NCBI GenBank assembly: GCA_964569315.1
Contig: CAZMUZ010000177.1
Coordinates: 1-5,443, forward strand
Length of the DNA stretch: 5,443 nucleotides
Origin: CADEFF01 sp964569315
GTDB taxonomy: Bacteria; Pseudomonadota; Alphaproteobacteria; Dongiales; Dongiaceae
Direction of reading: 5' to 3'
In this document: piece after piece, positions 1-5,392 of the stretch
Layout of the letters: each line of letters begins with the position of its first letter
How positions within the stretch are numbered: the first letter of the stretch is position 1
Position numbers and translations under genes: made by a program
The notes under the pieces: model-generated
What the model was told of the DNA's origin: nothing
Database searches by the model: none
Seen by the model: the letters and a program-made list of their open reading frames with translations, nothing else

Positions 1-1654
1 GCGGATTGGTCTGGTCCATGAACTGCGAGAGCTGCGACGAGCCGAAGAACTCGCGTACCGCCGCCGCCGCAGGCTTCGCGTTGATCAGGTCGTGCGGCAT
101 GACGGAATCGATCTCGACCGAGCTCATGCGCTCGCGGATCGCCCGCTCCATGCGCAGGAGGCCGACGCGATACTGGTTCTCCAGCAGCTCGCCGACCGAG
201 CGCACGCGGCGATTGCCGAGATGGTCGATATCGTCGATCTCGCCGCGGCCGTCCTTCAGCTCGACCAGGACGCGGACGATCTGCAGGATGTCCTCCTTGC
301 GGAGCACGCGGATCGTGTCCTCGGTCTGCTGGTTGAGGCGCGAGTTCATCTTCACGCGGCCGACCGCCGACAGGTCATAGCGCTCTTCGTCGAAGAACAG
401 GCCCTGAAACAGGGTTTCGGCCGTGTCGAGCGTGGGCGGCTCGCCCGGACGCATCACGCGATAGATGTCGATCAGCGCCTCTTCGCGCGTCGCGTTCTTG
501 TCGGCGAGCAGCGTGTTGCGGATATAGGGGCCGACATTGATGTGATCGACCGCGAGTGTCGGGATCGAGGTGACTCCGGCCTCCTCCAGCTCGCCGATCA
601 GCTTCTCGGTCAGCTCGTGGCCGGCCTCGACATAGATCTCGCCCGTCTTCTCGTTCACGATATCGACGGCGGCAAAACGGCCCACGAGCTCCTCGACGGT
701 GACGAGCTGCTCCTTCAGCCCGCCGTCCTGAAGTTTCTTGGCGAGTCGCGGCGTCATCTTGGCGCCGGCCTCGGCCACCACCTTGCCGCTCTTCGCGTCG
801 ACGAGGTCGAGCTGCAGCTTCTGGCCGCGCAGCCGGTCTGCGTTGAACGGGGTCTGCCAACCCTTCTTCGTGCGGGTGAAGATGACCTGCTTGTAGAAGA
901 AGTTGAGGACCTCCTCGGCCGACATGCCGCCGAAACGGCGCTCCTCGTCGGTGAGCTCGTTCGACTTGGCGAGCTTCTTCTCGATCGCCTCGCCCCAGAG
1001 CGCGAGGAAGAGCGTCGTCACCGGCAGCTTGCGGCGGCGGTCGATGCGCACATAGACGAGGTCCTTGGCGTCGAACTCGAAATCGAGCCAGGAGCCGCGA
1101 TAGGGGATGACGCGGGCGGCGAAGAGATACTTGCCCGAGGAGTGGGTCTTGCCCTTGTCGTGGTCGAAGAAGACGCCCGGCGAGCGGTGCATCTGGCTCA
1201 CGATCACGCGCTCGGTGCCATTCACGACGAAGGTGCCGTTGGCCGTCATGAGCGGCATGTCGCCCATATAGACGTCCTGCTCCTTGATGTCGCGGATCGA
1301 GCGGGCGCCGGTCTCCTCGTCCACGTCCCAGACCACGAGACGCAGGGTGACCTTGAGCGGCGCGGCGAAGGTCATGCCGCGCTGCTGGCACTCCTCGACG
1401 TCGTACTTCGGCTCTTCGAGCTCGTAGCGGACGAACTGCAGCTCGGCGCGCTCGGAGAAGTCCTTGATCGGGAAGACCGACCGGAACACTTCCTGCAACC
1501 CGACATTGACGCGCTGTTCGGGCGCCACGCCGATCTGCAAGAAATAATCGTAGGAGCTCTTCTGCACCTCGATCAGGTTCGGCATCCGGGTGATCTCCGG
1601 AATGCGGCCGAACGTCTTGCGGATCCGCTTGCGTCCCGTGAATGGATTGGTCAT
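1..1654 (-). CDS. rpoB: RNA polymerase beta subunit, N-terminal part (runs off left edge)
   Basis: This is the beta subunit of DNA-dependent RNA polymerase, which forms one side of the catalytic cleft. The frame is open without a stop from the ATG at 1654 to the window edge, giving 551 whole codons of a protein usually about 1,340-1,390 residues long. The N-terminus reads MTNPFTGRKRIRKTFGRIPE, the family's KRIRKxFG opening. Later stretches such as MTANGTFVVNGTERVIVSQ and HRSPGVFFDHDKGKTHSSGK are typical of the beta protrusion and lobe. The last visible residues, FFGSSQLSQFMDQTNP, begin rifampicin-resistance cluster I. The residues matching E. coli L511-D516 are wild type; the H526 and S531 equivalents lie outside. 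The last residue is about 31 positions later than its E. coli equivalent, which implies an insertion within the N-terminal half. A GAGGA Shine-Dalgarno sits 5 nt before the start. rpoB follows rplL after a 238-nt spacer; rpoC would be expected beyond the left edge. Confidence 0.98.
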   Translation of the reverse strand, partial: MTNPFTGRKRIRKTFGRIPEITRMPNLIEVQKSSYDYFLQIGVAPEQRVNVGLQEVFRSVFPIKDFSERAELQFVRYELEEPKYDVEECQQRGMTFAAPLKVTLRLVVWDVDEETGARSIRDIKEQDVYMGDMPLMTANGTFVVNGTERVIVSQMHRSPGVFFDHDKGKTHSSGKYLFAARVIPYRGSWLDFEFDAKDLVYVRIDRRRKLPVTTLFLALWGEAIEKKLAKSNELTDEERRFGGMSAEEVLNFFYKQVIFTRTKKGWQTPFNADRLRGQKLQLDLVDAKSGKVVAEAGAKMTPRLAKKLQDGGLKEQLVTVEELVGRFAAVDIVNEKTGEIYVEAGHELTEKLIGELEEAGVTSIPTLAVDHINVGPYIRNTLLADKNATREEALIDIYRVMRPGEPPTLDTAETLFQGLFFDEERYDLSAVGRVKMNSRLNQQTEDTIRVLRKEDILQIVRVLVELKDGRGEIDDIDHLGNRRVRSVGELLENQYRVGLLRMERAIRERMSSVEIDSVMPHDLINAKPAAAAVREFFGSSQLSQFMDQTNP

Positions 1655-1659
1655 CGCTG

Positions 1660-1664
1660 TCCTC
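1660..1664 (-). promoter_or_regulatory. rpoB ribosome-binding site
   Basis: GAGGA lies 5 nt upstream of the ATG at 1654 and supports that start, which also gives the family-typical N-terminus. Confidence 0.75.
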
Positions 1665-1821
1665 GTCCAGAGCTCCCGGATGATCGCGCGTCCGGGTCGC
1701 GCACGCCGTGGCGGGTTACGATGTCGGGGCCGCCGCCTCGACCGGGCTCCCGCCGAGCCCGTGTTATCCGATCCGGGAACCGTCTCGCAGGCGCACGCCG
1801 CTCCCGGTGCGGCGCGGCGCA

Positions 1822-1858
1822 CGACCGCCGCCCCGTCCGGAGACGGAAGCGGCGGTCG
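1822..1858 (-). terminator. Long UNCG-capped hairpin after rplL (possible attenuator or processing site)
   Basis: The outer stem pairs 1849-1858 with 1822-1831 (10 perfect bp). After an internal loop (two bases against one) an inner 5-bp stem pairs 1842-1846 with 1833-1837. In the minus-strand RNA it is capped by UCCG closed by a C-G pair, a stable UNCG-type tetraloop. It starts about 34 nt after the rplL stop. No U-run follows, so it is not a textbook intrinsic terminator. It could cause partial attenuation, serve as an RNase III site, or protect the 3' end of the rplJL message. Confidence 0.45.
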
Positions 1859-1892
1859 GCCGTAGCGACCTCGAGCGCGAGGCCAAAGCGAG

Positions 1893-2270
1893 CTACTTCA
1901 GCTCGACCTTGGCGCCGGCGTCCTCGAGCTTCTTCTTGATGTCCTCAGCTTCCTGCTTGTTGACACCTTCCTTCACGGTCTTGGGGGCGCCCTCGACCAG
2001 ATCCTTGGCTTCCTTCAGGCCAAGGTTGGTGATCGCACGGATCTCCTTGATCACGTTGATCTTCTTCTCGCCCGCCGCGGCGAGAACGACGGTGAACTCC
2101 GTCTGCTCCGCCGCCGGCGCCGCGGCCGCAGCACCACCGCCCGCGGCCGCAACCGCCACCGGTGCCGCCGCCGACACGCCCCACGCCTCTTCGAGCTTCT
2201 TCGAGAGCTCCGCCGCTTCGATCACGGTCAGCTTCGAAAGCTCGTCGACCAGCTTCTGCAAATCAGCCAT
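1893..2270 (-). CDS. rplL: 50S ribosomal protein L7/L12
   Basis: L7/L12 is the acidic stalk protein, present as several dimers on L10, that recruits and stimulates the translational GTPases EF-Tu, EF-G, IF2 and RF3. The product is 125 residues, normal for the family. Residues 1-30 (MADLQKLVDELSKL...) are the helical dimerisation and L10-binding domain. Residues about 33-56 are an Ala/Gly/Pro-rich flexible hinge (AAAPVAVAAAGGGAAAAAP). Residues about 57-125 are the globular factor-binding domain, with the conserved NLGLKEAKDLVEGAPKTVKE stretch at 82-101 and the terminal GAKVELK. The frame stays open upstream to 2405 but that part overlaps rplJ. The ATG at 2270 is chosen for the canonical MADLQKL start and an AGGAG 8 nt upstream. 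It lies 52 nt after rplJ, and the two are expected to be cotranscribed and regulated together through the L10 leader. Confidence 0.98.
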   Translation of the reverse strand: MADLQKLVDELSKLTVIEAAELSKKLEEAWGVSAAAPVAVAAAGGGAAAAAPAAEQTEFTVVLAAAGEKKINVIKEIRAITNLGLKEAKDLVEGAPKTVKEGVNKQEAEDIKKKLEDAGAKVELK

Positions 2271-2278
2271 TTCATCTT

Positions 2279-2283
2279 CTCCT
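2279..2283 (-). promoter_or_regulatory. rplL ribosome-binding site
   Basis: A perfect AGGAG 8 nt upstream of the ATG at 2270 decides the start over longer in-frame alternatives that would run back into rplJ. Its strength fits the need for several L7/L12 copies per L10. Confidence 0.85.
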
Positions 2284-2322
2284 AAAGGCTTGAACTTCGT
2301 TGGATACGCATGCGGCGTCGGA

Positions 2323-2844
2323 TCAAGACGCGGCGCCCTCTTTCTTCGCGTAGGCACCGAACACCCGAGCAAGCTGACCGGCCGGCGCCTGCAGGACCGT
2401 GGCAACGCGCGTTGCCGGGGTCTGCAGCATGCCGACGAGTCTCGCCCTCAACTCATCGAGCGAGGGCAGCTTGGCGAGCGCCTTGACCCCTTCGGGATCG
2501 AGGATCTGCTCGCCCATCGCCCCGCCGACGATGGTGAGTTTGCTGTTGTCCTCGGCAAAGGCGTTCGTCACCTTCGCCGCCGCCACGGGGTCCTTCGAGT
2601 AAGCAATCGCTGTCGGACCCTTCAGCAAGGACGACAGGCCCGTGAACTTGGTGCCTTCGAGAGCGCGACGCGCGAGCCGATTCTTCGCCACTTTGAAGCC
2701 GGCCCCGGCATCCCGCATCTTCCGGCGAAGGGACGTAACCTCCGCCACCGTCATGCCCGCCTGGCGGGTGACTACCACCAGCTCGGCGTCCATGAGGGTC
2801 TGATGCAGGGCCGCGATCTGCTCCTGCTTTTGCGATCGGTCCAC
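2323..2844 (-). CDS. rplJ: 50S ribosomal protein L10
   Basis: L10 anchors the L7/L12 stalk to 23S rRNA next to L11; its C-terminal helix carries the L12 dimers. In other bacteria the L10-L12 complex also represses its own mRNA by binding the leader. The product is 173 residues, usual size. The N-terminal globular domain contains LRRKMRDAG (39-47), FKVAKNRLARRALEGT (50-65) and GPTAIAYSKDP (76-86), all hallmarks of the family. The C-terminal part, about 129-165 (LDELRARLVGMLQTPATRVA...), is the L12-binding helix region. Translation starts at GTG; this gives the MDRSQKQ N-terminus and has GGAGA upstream at a good distance. The next in-frame Met (residue 18) is inside the conserved domain. The gene follows a 369-nt structured leader and precedes rplL. 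Confidence 0.97.
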   Translation of the reverse strand: MDRSQKQEQIAALHQTLMDAELVVVTRQAGMTVAEVTSLRRKMRDAGAGFKVAKNRLARRALEGTKFTGLSSLLKGPTAIAYSKDPVAAAKVTNAFAEDNSKLTIVGGAMGEQILDPEGVKALAKLPSLDELRARLVGMLQTPATRVATVLQAPAGQLARVFGAYAKKEGAAS

Positions 2845-2850
2845 TGACGA

Positions 2851-2855
2851 TCTCC
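2851..2855 (-). promoter_or_regulatory. rplJ ribosome-binding site (supports GTG start)
   Basis: GGAGA precedes the GTG at 2844, with its GGAG core 7 nt from the start. A small 4-bp hairpin (GACG/CGUC, minus-strand RNA) can place most of this site in its loop, so access could depend on leader folding; that is inference. Confidence 0.7.
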
Positions 2856-2908
2856 GTCGCGTTGGATCGGCGCCGCCTCATCGGCATTGCCGGTCCGGTT
2901 GCTCCAAT

Positions 2909-2940
2909 GGACCTCCGGAACGTTGCCGCCCCGAAAGTCC
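2909..2940 (-). other. 14-bp GNRA-capped RNA hairpin in the rplJ leader
   Basis: In the minus-strand RNA, 2940-2927 pairs with 2922-2909 over 14 uninterrupted base pairs, closed by a GCAA tetraloop. Four of the pairs are G-U, which become A-C mismatches on the plus strand, so the structure belongs to the minus-strand transcript. It ends 64 nt before the rplJ start codon. Its 3' arm (GGUCC) can also pair with GGACC at 2896-2892, an alternative fold. Confidence 0.6.
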
Positions 2941-3040
2941 GGTTCGGCCTGCCCCAGAAGTTCAAGCCATCGCGGGACGGCGGCTCCCGGCGTTGCTGCG
3001 CCGGAGGCCGGGGCCCGAATGACTCGTCCTCCCGTCTATG

Positions 3041-3104
3041 CCGGCCGCGGGAGAGATCCCGCAATTAAGTCCGCGGCTTTCGCCCCGGACGCCCGCAGTC
3101 TCGG
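3041..3104 (-). promoter_or_regulatory. Candidate L10-binding core of the rplJ leader
   Basis: Reading the minus strand, CCGAGACUGCGGGC (3104-3091) is followed by a hairpin at 3090-3069 (5 bp, one G-G mismatch, 3 bp, GAAA tetraloop), then UUAAUU (3068-3063), then GCGGGA-UCUC-UCCCGC (3062-3047). The segment CCCGCGG (3051-3045) can pair either with the adjacent GCGGG or with the upstream CUGCGGG (3098-3092, 7 bp with one U-G). In leaders I recall from Firmicutes, an AGAC-containing strand and a CUUAAU-flanked strand frame the same kind of stem, which favours the long-range pairing as the L10-bound form. Confidence 0.5.
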
Positions 3105-3149
3105 ACAGGTGACCGAAAGTCGCCCCGAGGGGGCTTCCTCCGGCCGTCG

Positions 3150-3173
3150 CCGCCCGCCGTTACCGGCGGACGG
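3150..3173 (-). other. 10-bp GUAA-capped RNA hairpin in the rplJ leader
   Basis: In the minus-strand RNA, 3173-3164 pairs with 3159-3150 over 10 bp, including one U-G pair, with a GUAA (GNRA) tetraloop. On the plus strand that pair is an A-C mismatch. The hairpin stands 10 nt beyond the one following rplA. Confidence 0.5.
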
Positions 3174-3183
3174 AACGCCATTT

Positions 3184-3207
3184 GCGCCGCTCGCGAACGA
3201 GCGGCGC
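3184..3207 (-). terminator. Strong hairpin just after rplA (possible partial terminator or 3'-end stabiliser)
   Basis: A perfect 10-bp GC-rich stem (3198-3207 with 3184-3193) with a UUCG loop in the minus-strand RNA begins 6 nt after the rplA stop. AAA rather than a U-run follows, so it is unlikely to be a full intrinsic terminator. Partial termination, a processing site, or protection of the rplKA message from exonucleases are all possible. Confidence 0.45.
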
Positions 3208-3213
3208 GAAACC

Positions 3214-3912
3214 TCATGCGCCGCCGACGATGGTGGCGACGTCCAGCTTCACGCCGGGCCCCATGGTGGAGCTCAGCGACACCTTCTTGAGGAAAGTGCC
3301 TTTGGCGCCGCTCGGCTTGGCGCGATTGATCGCGCCGACGAACGCCTTCACGTTCTCGGCGATCGCGGTTTCGCTGAAGCTCGCCTTGCCGATGCCGGCA
3401 TGGATCAGGCCCGCCTTCTCGGCGCGGAACTCGACCTGACCGCCTTTGCTCGCCTTGATCGCTTCGGCAAGATCGTTGGTGACAGTGCCGAGCTTCGGGT
3501 TCGGCATCAGGCCGCGCGGGCCCAGCACCTTACCGAGCCGTCCCACCAGCCCCATCATGTCCGGGGTGGCGATCACGCGGTCGAACTCGATCTGGCCCGC
3601 ATTGACCTTTTCCGCAAGGTCCTCCGCGCCAACGATGTCGGCACCGGCCGCTTCTGCCTGCTTCGCCTTGTCGCCCTTTGCGAACACCGCGACGCGCAGC
3701 GTCTTGCCGGTGCCATGCGGAAGCTGCACCACGCCGCGCACGTTCTGGTCGGCATGGCGCGGATCGATGCCGAGATTGAGCGAGATCTCGATGGTCTCGT
3801 CGAACTTCGCCTTCGCGCGTTCCTTGATCATCTTCACCGCATCCGTGACGCTATAGAACGCGTCGCGGTCGATCGCCTTGTAGGCATCCTTCAGTCGCTT
3901 GCCCTGTGCCAT
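3214..3912 (-). CDS. rplA: 50S ribosomal protein L1
   Basis: L1 forms the mobile stalk on the E-site side of the large subunit, binding 23S rRNA and helping release deacylated tRNA. In many bacteria it also represses its own rplKA message. The product is 232 residues, the normal bacterial length. Domain I is formed by the two ends (about 1-70 and 160-232). It includes SLNLGIDPRHADQNVRG at about 44-60, with the VRGVVQLPHGTGK stretch at 58-70. Domain II lies between and carries TPDMMGLVGRLGKVLGPRG (116-134) and MPNPKLGTVT (136-145), the L1 family signature. The C-terminal THR/SER-rich strand ends VSLSSTMGPGVKLDV. The ATG lies 3 nt after the rplK TAG, so the two are translationally coupled, and GGTGGGG 6 nt upstream is a plausible ribosome-binding site inside rplK. 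Confidence 0.98.
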   Translation of the reverse strand: MAQGKRLKDAYKAIDRDAFYSVTDAVKMIKERAKAKFDETIEISLNLGIDPRHADQNVRGVVQLPHGTGKTLRVAVFAKGDKAKQAEAAGADIVGAEDLAEKVNAGQIEFDRVIATPDMMGLVGRLGKVLGPRGLMPNPKLGTVTNDLAEAIKASKGGQVEFRAEKAGLIHAGIGKASFSETAIAENVKAFVGAINRAKPSGAKGTFLKKVSLSSTMGPGVKLDVATIVGGA

Positions 3913-3915
3913 GGC

Positions 3916-4344
3916 CTACCCCACCACCTCGATACCCATCGAACGCGCCGTGCCGCGGATCATCTGCGCCGCCGCCTCGACGTCGGTGGCGTTGAGATCC
4001 TTCATCTTGGCCTTCGCGATGTCGCGAAGCTGCGCCTCGGTCACCTTGCCGACGAAGCCGCGGCCGGTGGTCTGGGAGCCTTTCTCGATGCCGGCCGCCT
4101 TCATCAGGAAGTAGCTCGCCGGCGGCGTCTTGGTCACGAAGGTGAAGGAGCGATCCGAAAAGGCGGTGATGATCACGGGGATCGGCATGCCCGCTTCCAT
4201 GCCCTGCGTGGCCGCGTTGAACTGCTTGCAGAATTCCATGATGTTGAGGCCGCGCTGACCGAGCGCGGGTCCCACCGGCGGCGAGGGGTTGGCCTTGCCC
4301 GCCGGGATCTGCAACTTGATGTAGCCTTCGATCTTCTTCGCCAT
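3916..4344 (-). CDS. rplK: 50S ribosomal protein L11
   Basis: L11 binds the GTPase-associated region of 23S rRNA at the base of the L7/L12 stalk. In other bacteria it is needed for RelA activation in the stringent response and forms part of the thiostrepton site. The product is 142 residues, the family's standard size. The N-terminal domain has the proline-rich linker-facing helix ANPSPPVGPALGQRGLN (18-34), the region where thiostrepton contacts fall. The C-terminal rRNA-binding domain contains GKVTEAQLRDIAKAKMKDLN (99-118) and the L11 signature ending AAQMIRGTARSMGIEV. The ATG has GAGG 7 nt upstream, and the N-terminus MAKKIEGYIKLQIPAGKA is canonical. It starts 128 nt after nusG and is followed directly by rplA. 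Confidence 0.98.
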   Translation of the reverse strand: MAKKIEGYIKLQIPAGKANPSPPVGPALGQRGLNIMEFCKQFNAATQGMEAGMPIPVIITAFSDRSFTFVTKTPPASYFLMKAAGIEKGSQTTGRGFVGKVTEAQLRDIAKAKMKDLNATDVEAAAQMIRGTARSMGIEVVG

Positions 4345-4368
4345 CTCAGAACCTCAGTCCGTTTCCGC

Positions 4369-4387
4369 CAGGGGCCCGATGCCCCTG
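4369..4387 (-). other. Small hairpin in the rplK leader
   Basis: A perfect 7-bp stem (4381-4387 with 4369-4375) with a 5-nt loop lies in the 128-nt nusG-rplK spacer, 24 nt before the rplK start. A second self-complementary stretch (4412-4421) lies just upstream. In E. coli the L11 leader is where L1 binds to repress the operon, so an L1 target is possible here, but I see no clear match to the rRNA-like L1 site. No U-run follows, so a terminator is unlikely. Confidence 0.3.
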
Positions 4388-4472
4388 CCAAGGTGCCGCG
4401 GTGCTGACGGCCCTGGCCAGGCCTCCCGCGCCATTGCCGCCCGGCTTCCGCCGTGCGGCGCCATTTCGCCGG

Positions 4473-5003
4473 TCAGAGCTTCTCGACCTGCGAATATTCC
4501 AGCTCGACCGGGGTCGCCCGGCCGAAGATCGACACCGCGACCTTGAGACGGCCGCGTTCCTCGTCGACTTCCTCGACGAGGCCGTTGAACGAGGTGAAGG
4601 GCCCGTCGGCGACGCGAACCTGCTCGCCGATCTCGAACACGATCGACGGCTTCGGCCGCTCGATGCCTTCCTTGACCTGATGCAGGATGCGGTCGGCCTC
4701 GGCATCGGAGATCGGCGAGGGGCGCCCCTTGCCGCCGAGGAAGCCGCTGACCTTCGGCGTGTTCTTCACCAGATGCCAGGTCTCGTCGGACATATCCATC
4801 TTGATGAGGACGTAGCCGGGGAAGAACTTCCGCTCCGCATTGACCTTGCTGCCGCGGCGCACCTCGACGACCTCTTCGGTCGGCACCATGACCTCGGCGA
4901 TCTGCTCGACCATGCCGGCCTGCACCGCCTGCTCGCGGATCGACTGCGCGACGCGACGCTCGAAGCCGGAATAGACATGCACGACGTACCAACGAAGCGG
5001 CAT
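4473..5003 (-). CDS. nusG: Transcription termination/antitermination factor NusG
   Basis: NusG binds RNA polymerase across the cleft and suppresses pausing. Its KOW domain contacts Rho or ribosomal protein S10, linking transcription to termination or translation. The product is 176 residues, close to the usual 175-185. The NGN domain spans about 1-110, with WYVVHVYSGFE (5-15) and RKFFPGYVLIKM (58-69). The KOW domain is about 125-176, with VRVADGPFTSFNGLVEEVD (129-147) and the terminal FGRATPVELEYSQVEK. The ATG lies 2 nt after the secE TGA and has a GGGGGGAA run 7 nt upstream within the secE end, so the pair is tightly coupled. Confidence 0.98.
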   Translation of the reverse strand: MPLRWYVVHVYSGFERRVAQSIREQAVQAGMVEQIAEVMVPTEEVVEVRRGSKVNAERKFFPGYVLIKMDMSDETWHLVKNTPKVSGFLGGKGRPSPISDAEADRILHQVKEGIERPKPSIVFEIGEQVRVADGPFTSFNGLVEEVDEERGRLKVAVSIFGRATPVELEYSQVEKL

Positions 5004-5005
5004 CC

Positions 5006-5206
5006 TCAGCTTCCCCCCAGCCCGAGCACGATTTTCAAAGCGAACGACAGCACCTGATCGACCAGGAAGAAGAAGACCGCCGCGAGCAGCACCATCGTGA
5101 ACACCATGATGGTGGTGATGGTGGTCTCCTTCCGCGTCGGCCAGGTCACCTTCGCGACCTCGGCCCGCACCTCGCGGAAAAACCTAAATGGATTGAAATC
5201 GGCCAT
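5006..5206 (-). CDS. secE: Preprotein translocase subunit SecE
   Basis: SecE clamps SecY in the inner-membrane SecYEG channel. The 66-residue product is the short single-span form typical of alphaproteobacteria, unlike the three-span E. coli protein. A cytoplasmic amphipathic segment, FFREVRAEVAKVTWPTRKET (9-28), carries the conserved VxWPxRxET motif; the membrane span is about 30-50 (ITTIMVFTMVLLAAVFFFLV), followed by a hydrophobic tail ending GLGGS. The ATG at 5206 is chosen because MADFNPF... matches the family's usual N-terminus. An in-frame ATG at 5215 and a TTG at 5227 would add 3 or 7 residues, and no candidate has a clearly better ribosome-binding site. The gene follows tRNA-Trp by 49 nt and is nearly contiguous with nusG. 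Confidence 0.93.
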   Translation of the reverse strand: MADFNPFRFFREVRAEVAKVTWPTRKETTITTIMVFTMVLLAAVFFFLVDQVLSFALKIVLGLGGS

Positions 5207-5255
5207 GCCCACCATCAACTCGTTCAACGCTCTCGTCGCGGCCGCTCCTGCCGGA

Positions 5256-5331
5256 TGGCAGGAGTGGAGGGGCTCGAACCCCCAACCCCCGGTTTTGGAG
5301 ACCGGTGCTCTACCAGTTGAGCTACACTCCT
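5256..5331 (-). tRNA. trnW: tRNA-Trp (anticodon CCA)
   Basis: This 76-nt tRNA, including an encoded 3' CCA (5258-5256), folds into a full cloverleaf. The acceptor stem is AGGAGTG paired with CACTCCT, followed by discriminator G. The D stem is GCTC/GAGC. The anticodon stem is CCGGT/ACCGG around the loop CTCCAAA, giving anticodon CCA, which reads UGG. The T arm is GGGGG/CCCTC with TTCGAGC in the loop. The discriminator G73 and the CCA anticodon are known tryptophanyl-tRNA synthetase identity elements. Its position between tuf and secE is a common alphaproteobacterial and wider bacterial arrangement. It may be cotranscribed with tuf or secE-nusG and cut out by RNases. Confidence 0.98.
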
Positions 5332-5343
5332 AATTCCGCCGCA

Positions 5344-5360
5344 GCGATGCTCCGCATCGC
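5344..5360 (-). other. 7-bp hairpin between tuf and tRNA-Trp
   Basis: A perfect 7-bp stem (5354-5360 with 5344-5350) with a GGA loop in the minus-strand RNA lies in the 61-nt spacer, 33 nt after the tuf stop and 12 nt before the tRNA. No U-run follows it, so it may be a weak terminator for tuf or a processing signal for the tRNA precursor. Confidence 0.35.
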
Positions 5361-5392
5361 CCTCTTCAACCGCGCTTCTTTCGTCGTTCCGT

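Larger units (their letters stand above)
1655..1892 (-). promoter_or_regulatory. rplL-rpoB intergenic region, structured
   Basis: These 238 nt between the rplL stop and the rpoB start contain no credible gene. They hold three minus-strand hairpins: a long one at 1822-1858 (listed separately), a perfect 7-bp one at 1743-1761 (loop of 5) and a 6-bp one at 1685-1703 (one G-U pair, loop of 7). In E. coli the equivalent spacer carries a partial terminator and an RNase III site that set the ratio of ribosomal protein to polymerase synthesis. A similar role here is inferred from position only. I could not find a convincing -35/-10 promoter. Confidence 0.5.
2845..3213 (-). promoter_or_regulatory. rplJ-rplL mRNA leader (L10-leader-like autoregulatory region)
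   Basis: The 369 nt between the rplA stop and the rplJ start contain no credible gene but are dense in potential RNA structure on the minus strand: hairpins at 3184-3207, 3150-3173, 3122-3134 (5 bp), 3069-3090, 3047-3062, 2987-3004 (6 bp) and 2909-2940. Several have GNRA loops. L10 is known to repress rplJL translation by binding a leader with a kink-turn element (Rfam L10_leader family). The stretch with AGACUGCGGGC (3101-3091) followed after a hairpin by CUUAAU resembles that leader as I remember it. No strong promoter is recognisable, so transcription probably enters from rplKA, though one within the region cannot be excluded. Identity as an L10 leader rests on position plus partial motif match. 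Confidence 0.65.

Noticed and set aside
375..1391. Minus-strand 338-codon open frame inside rpoB
   Set aside because: It is the out-of-frame shadow of rpoB, rich in Arg/Ala/Gly, while the rpoB frame is open throughout.
92..1939. Long plus-strand open frame (615 codons) opposite rpoB and rplL
   Set aside because: Over rpoB it lies in codon register opposite the gene, and its Leu/Asp/Glu/Arg/Val-rich product is what GC-rich antisense frames give. The minus strand encodes unmistakable RpoB and L7/L12.
2962..2970. Two-codon upstream mini-ORF (ATG GCT TGA) in the rplJ leader
   Set aside because: No Shine-Dalgarno precedes it and such a short start-stop pair is expected by chance.
2453..3064. Minus-strand 203-codon open frame across the rplJ leader and part of rplJ
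   Set aside because: It is out of frame with rplJ, low-complexity Arg/Gly-rich, and has no credible ribosome-binding site; the region's signal is RNA structure.
2845..3213. Internal promoter for rplJ
   Set aside because: No -35/-10 pair with reasonable spacing could be recognised on the minus strand; absence by eye is not proof.
2887..4407. Long plus-strand open frame (506 codons) opposite the rplJ leader, rplA and rplK
   Set aside because: It is a GC-driven antisense frame with no recognisable domain, and it covers two certain ribosomal protein genes on the other strand.
4345..4472. Possible L1-binding site in the nusG-rplK spacer
   Set aside because: Position is right by analogy with E. 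coli, but I could not match the asymmetric-loop motif of known L1 sites, so only the hairpin is listed.
4401..5057. Plus-strand open frame (218 codons) opposite nusG
   Set aside because: Same antisense effect; NusG is certain on the minus strand and the plus-strand product has no family features.
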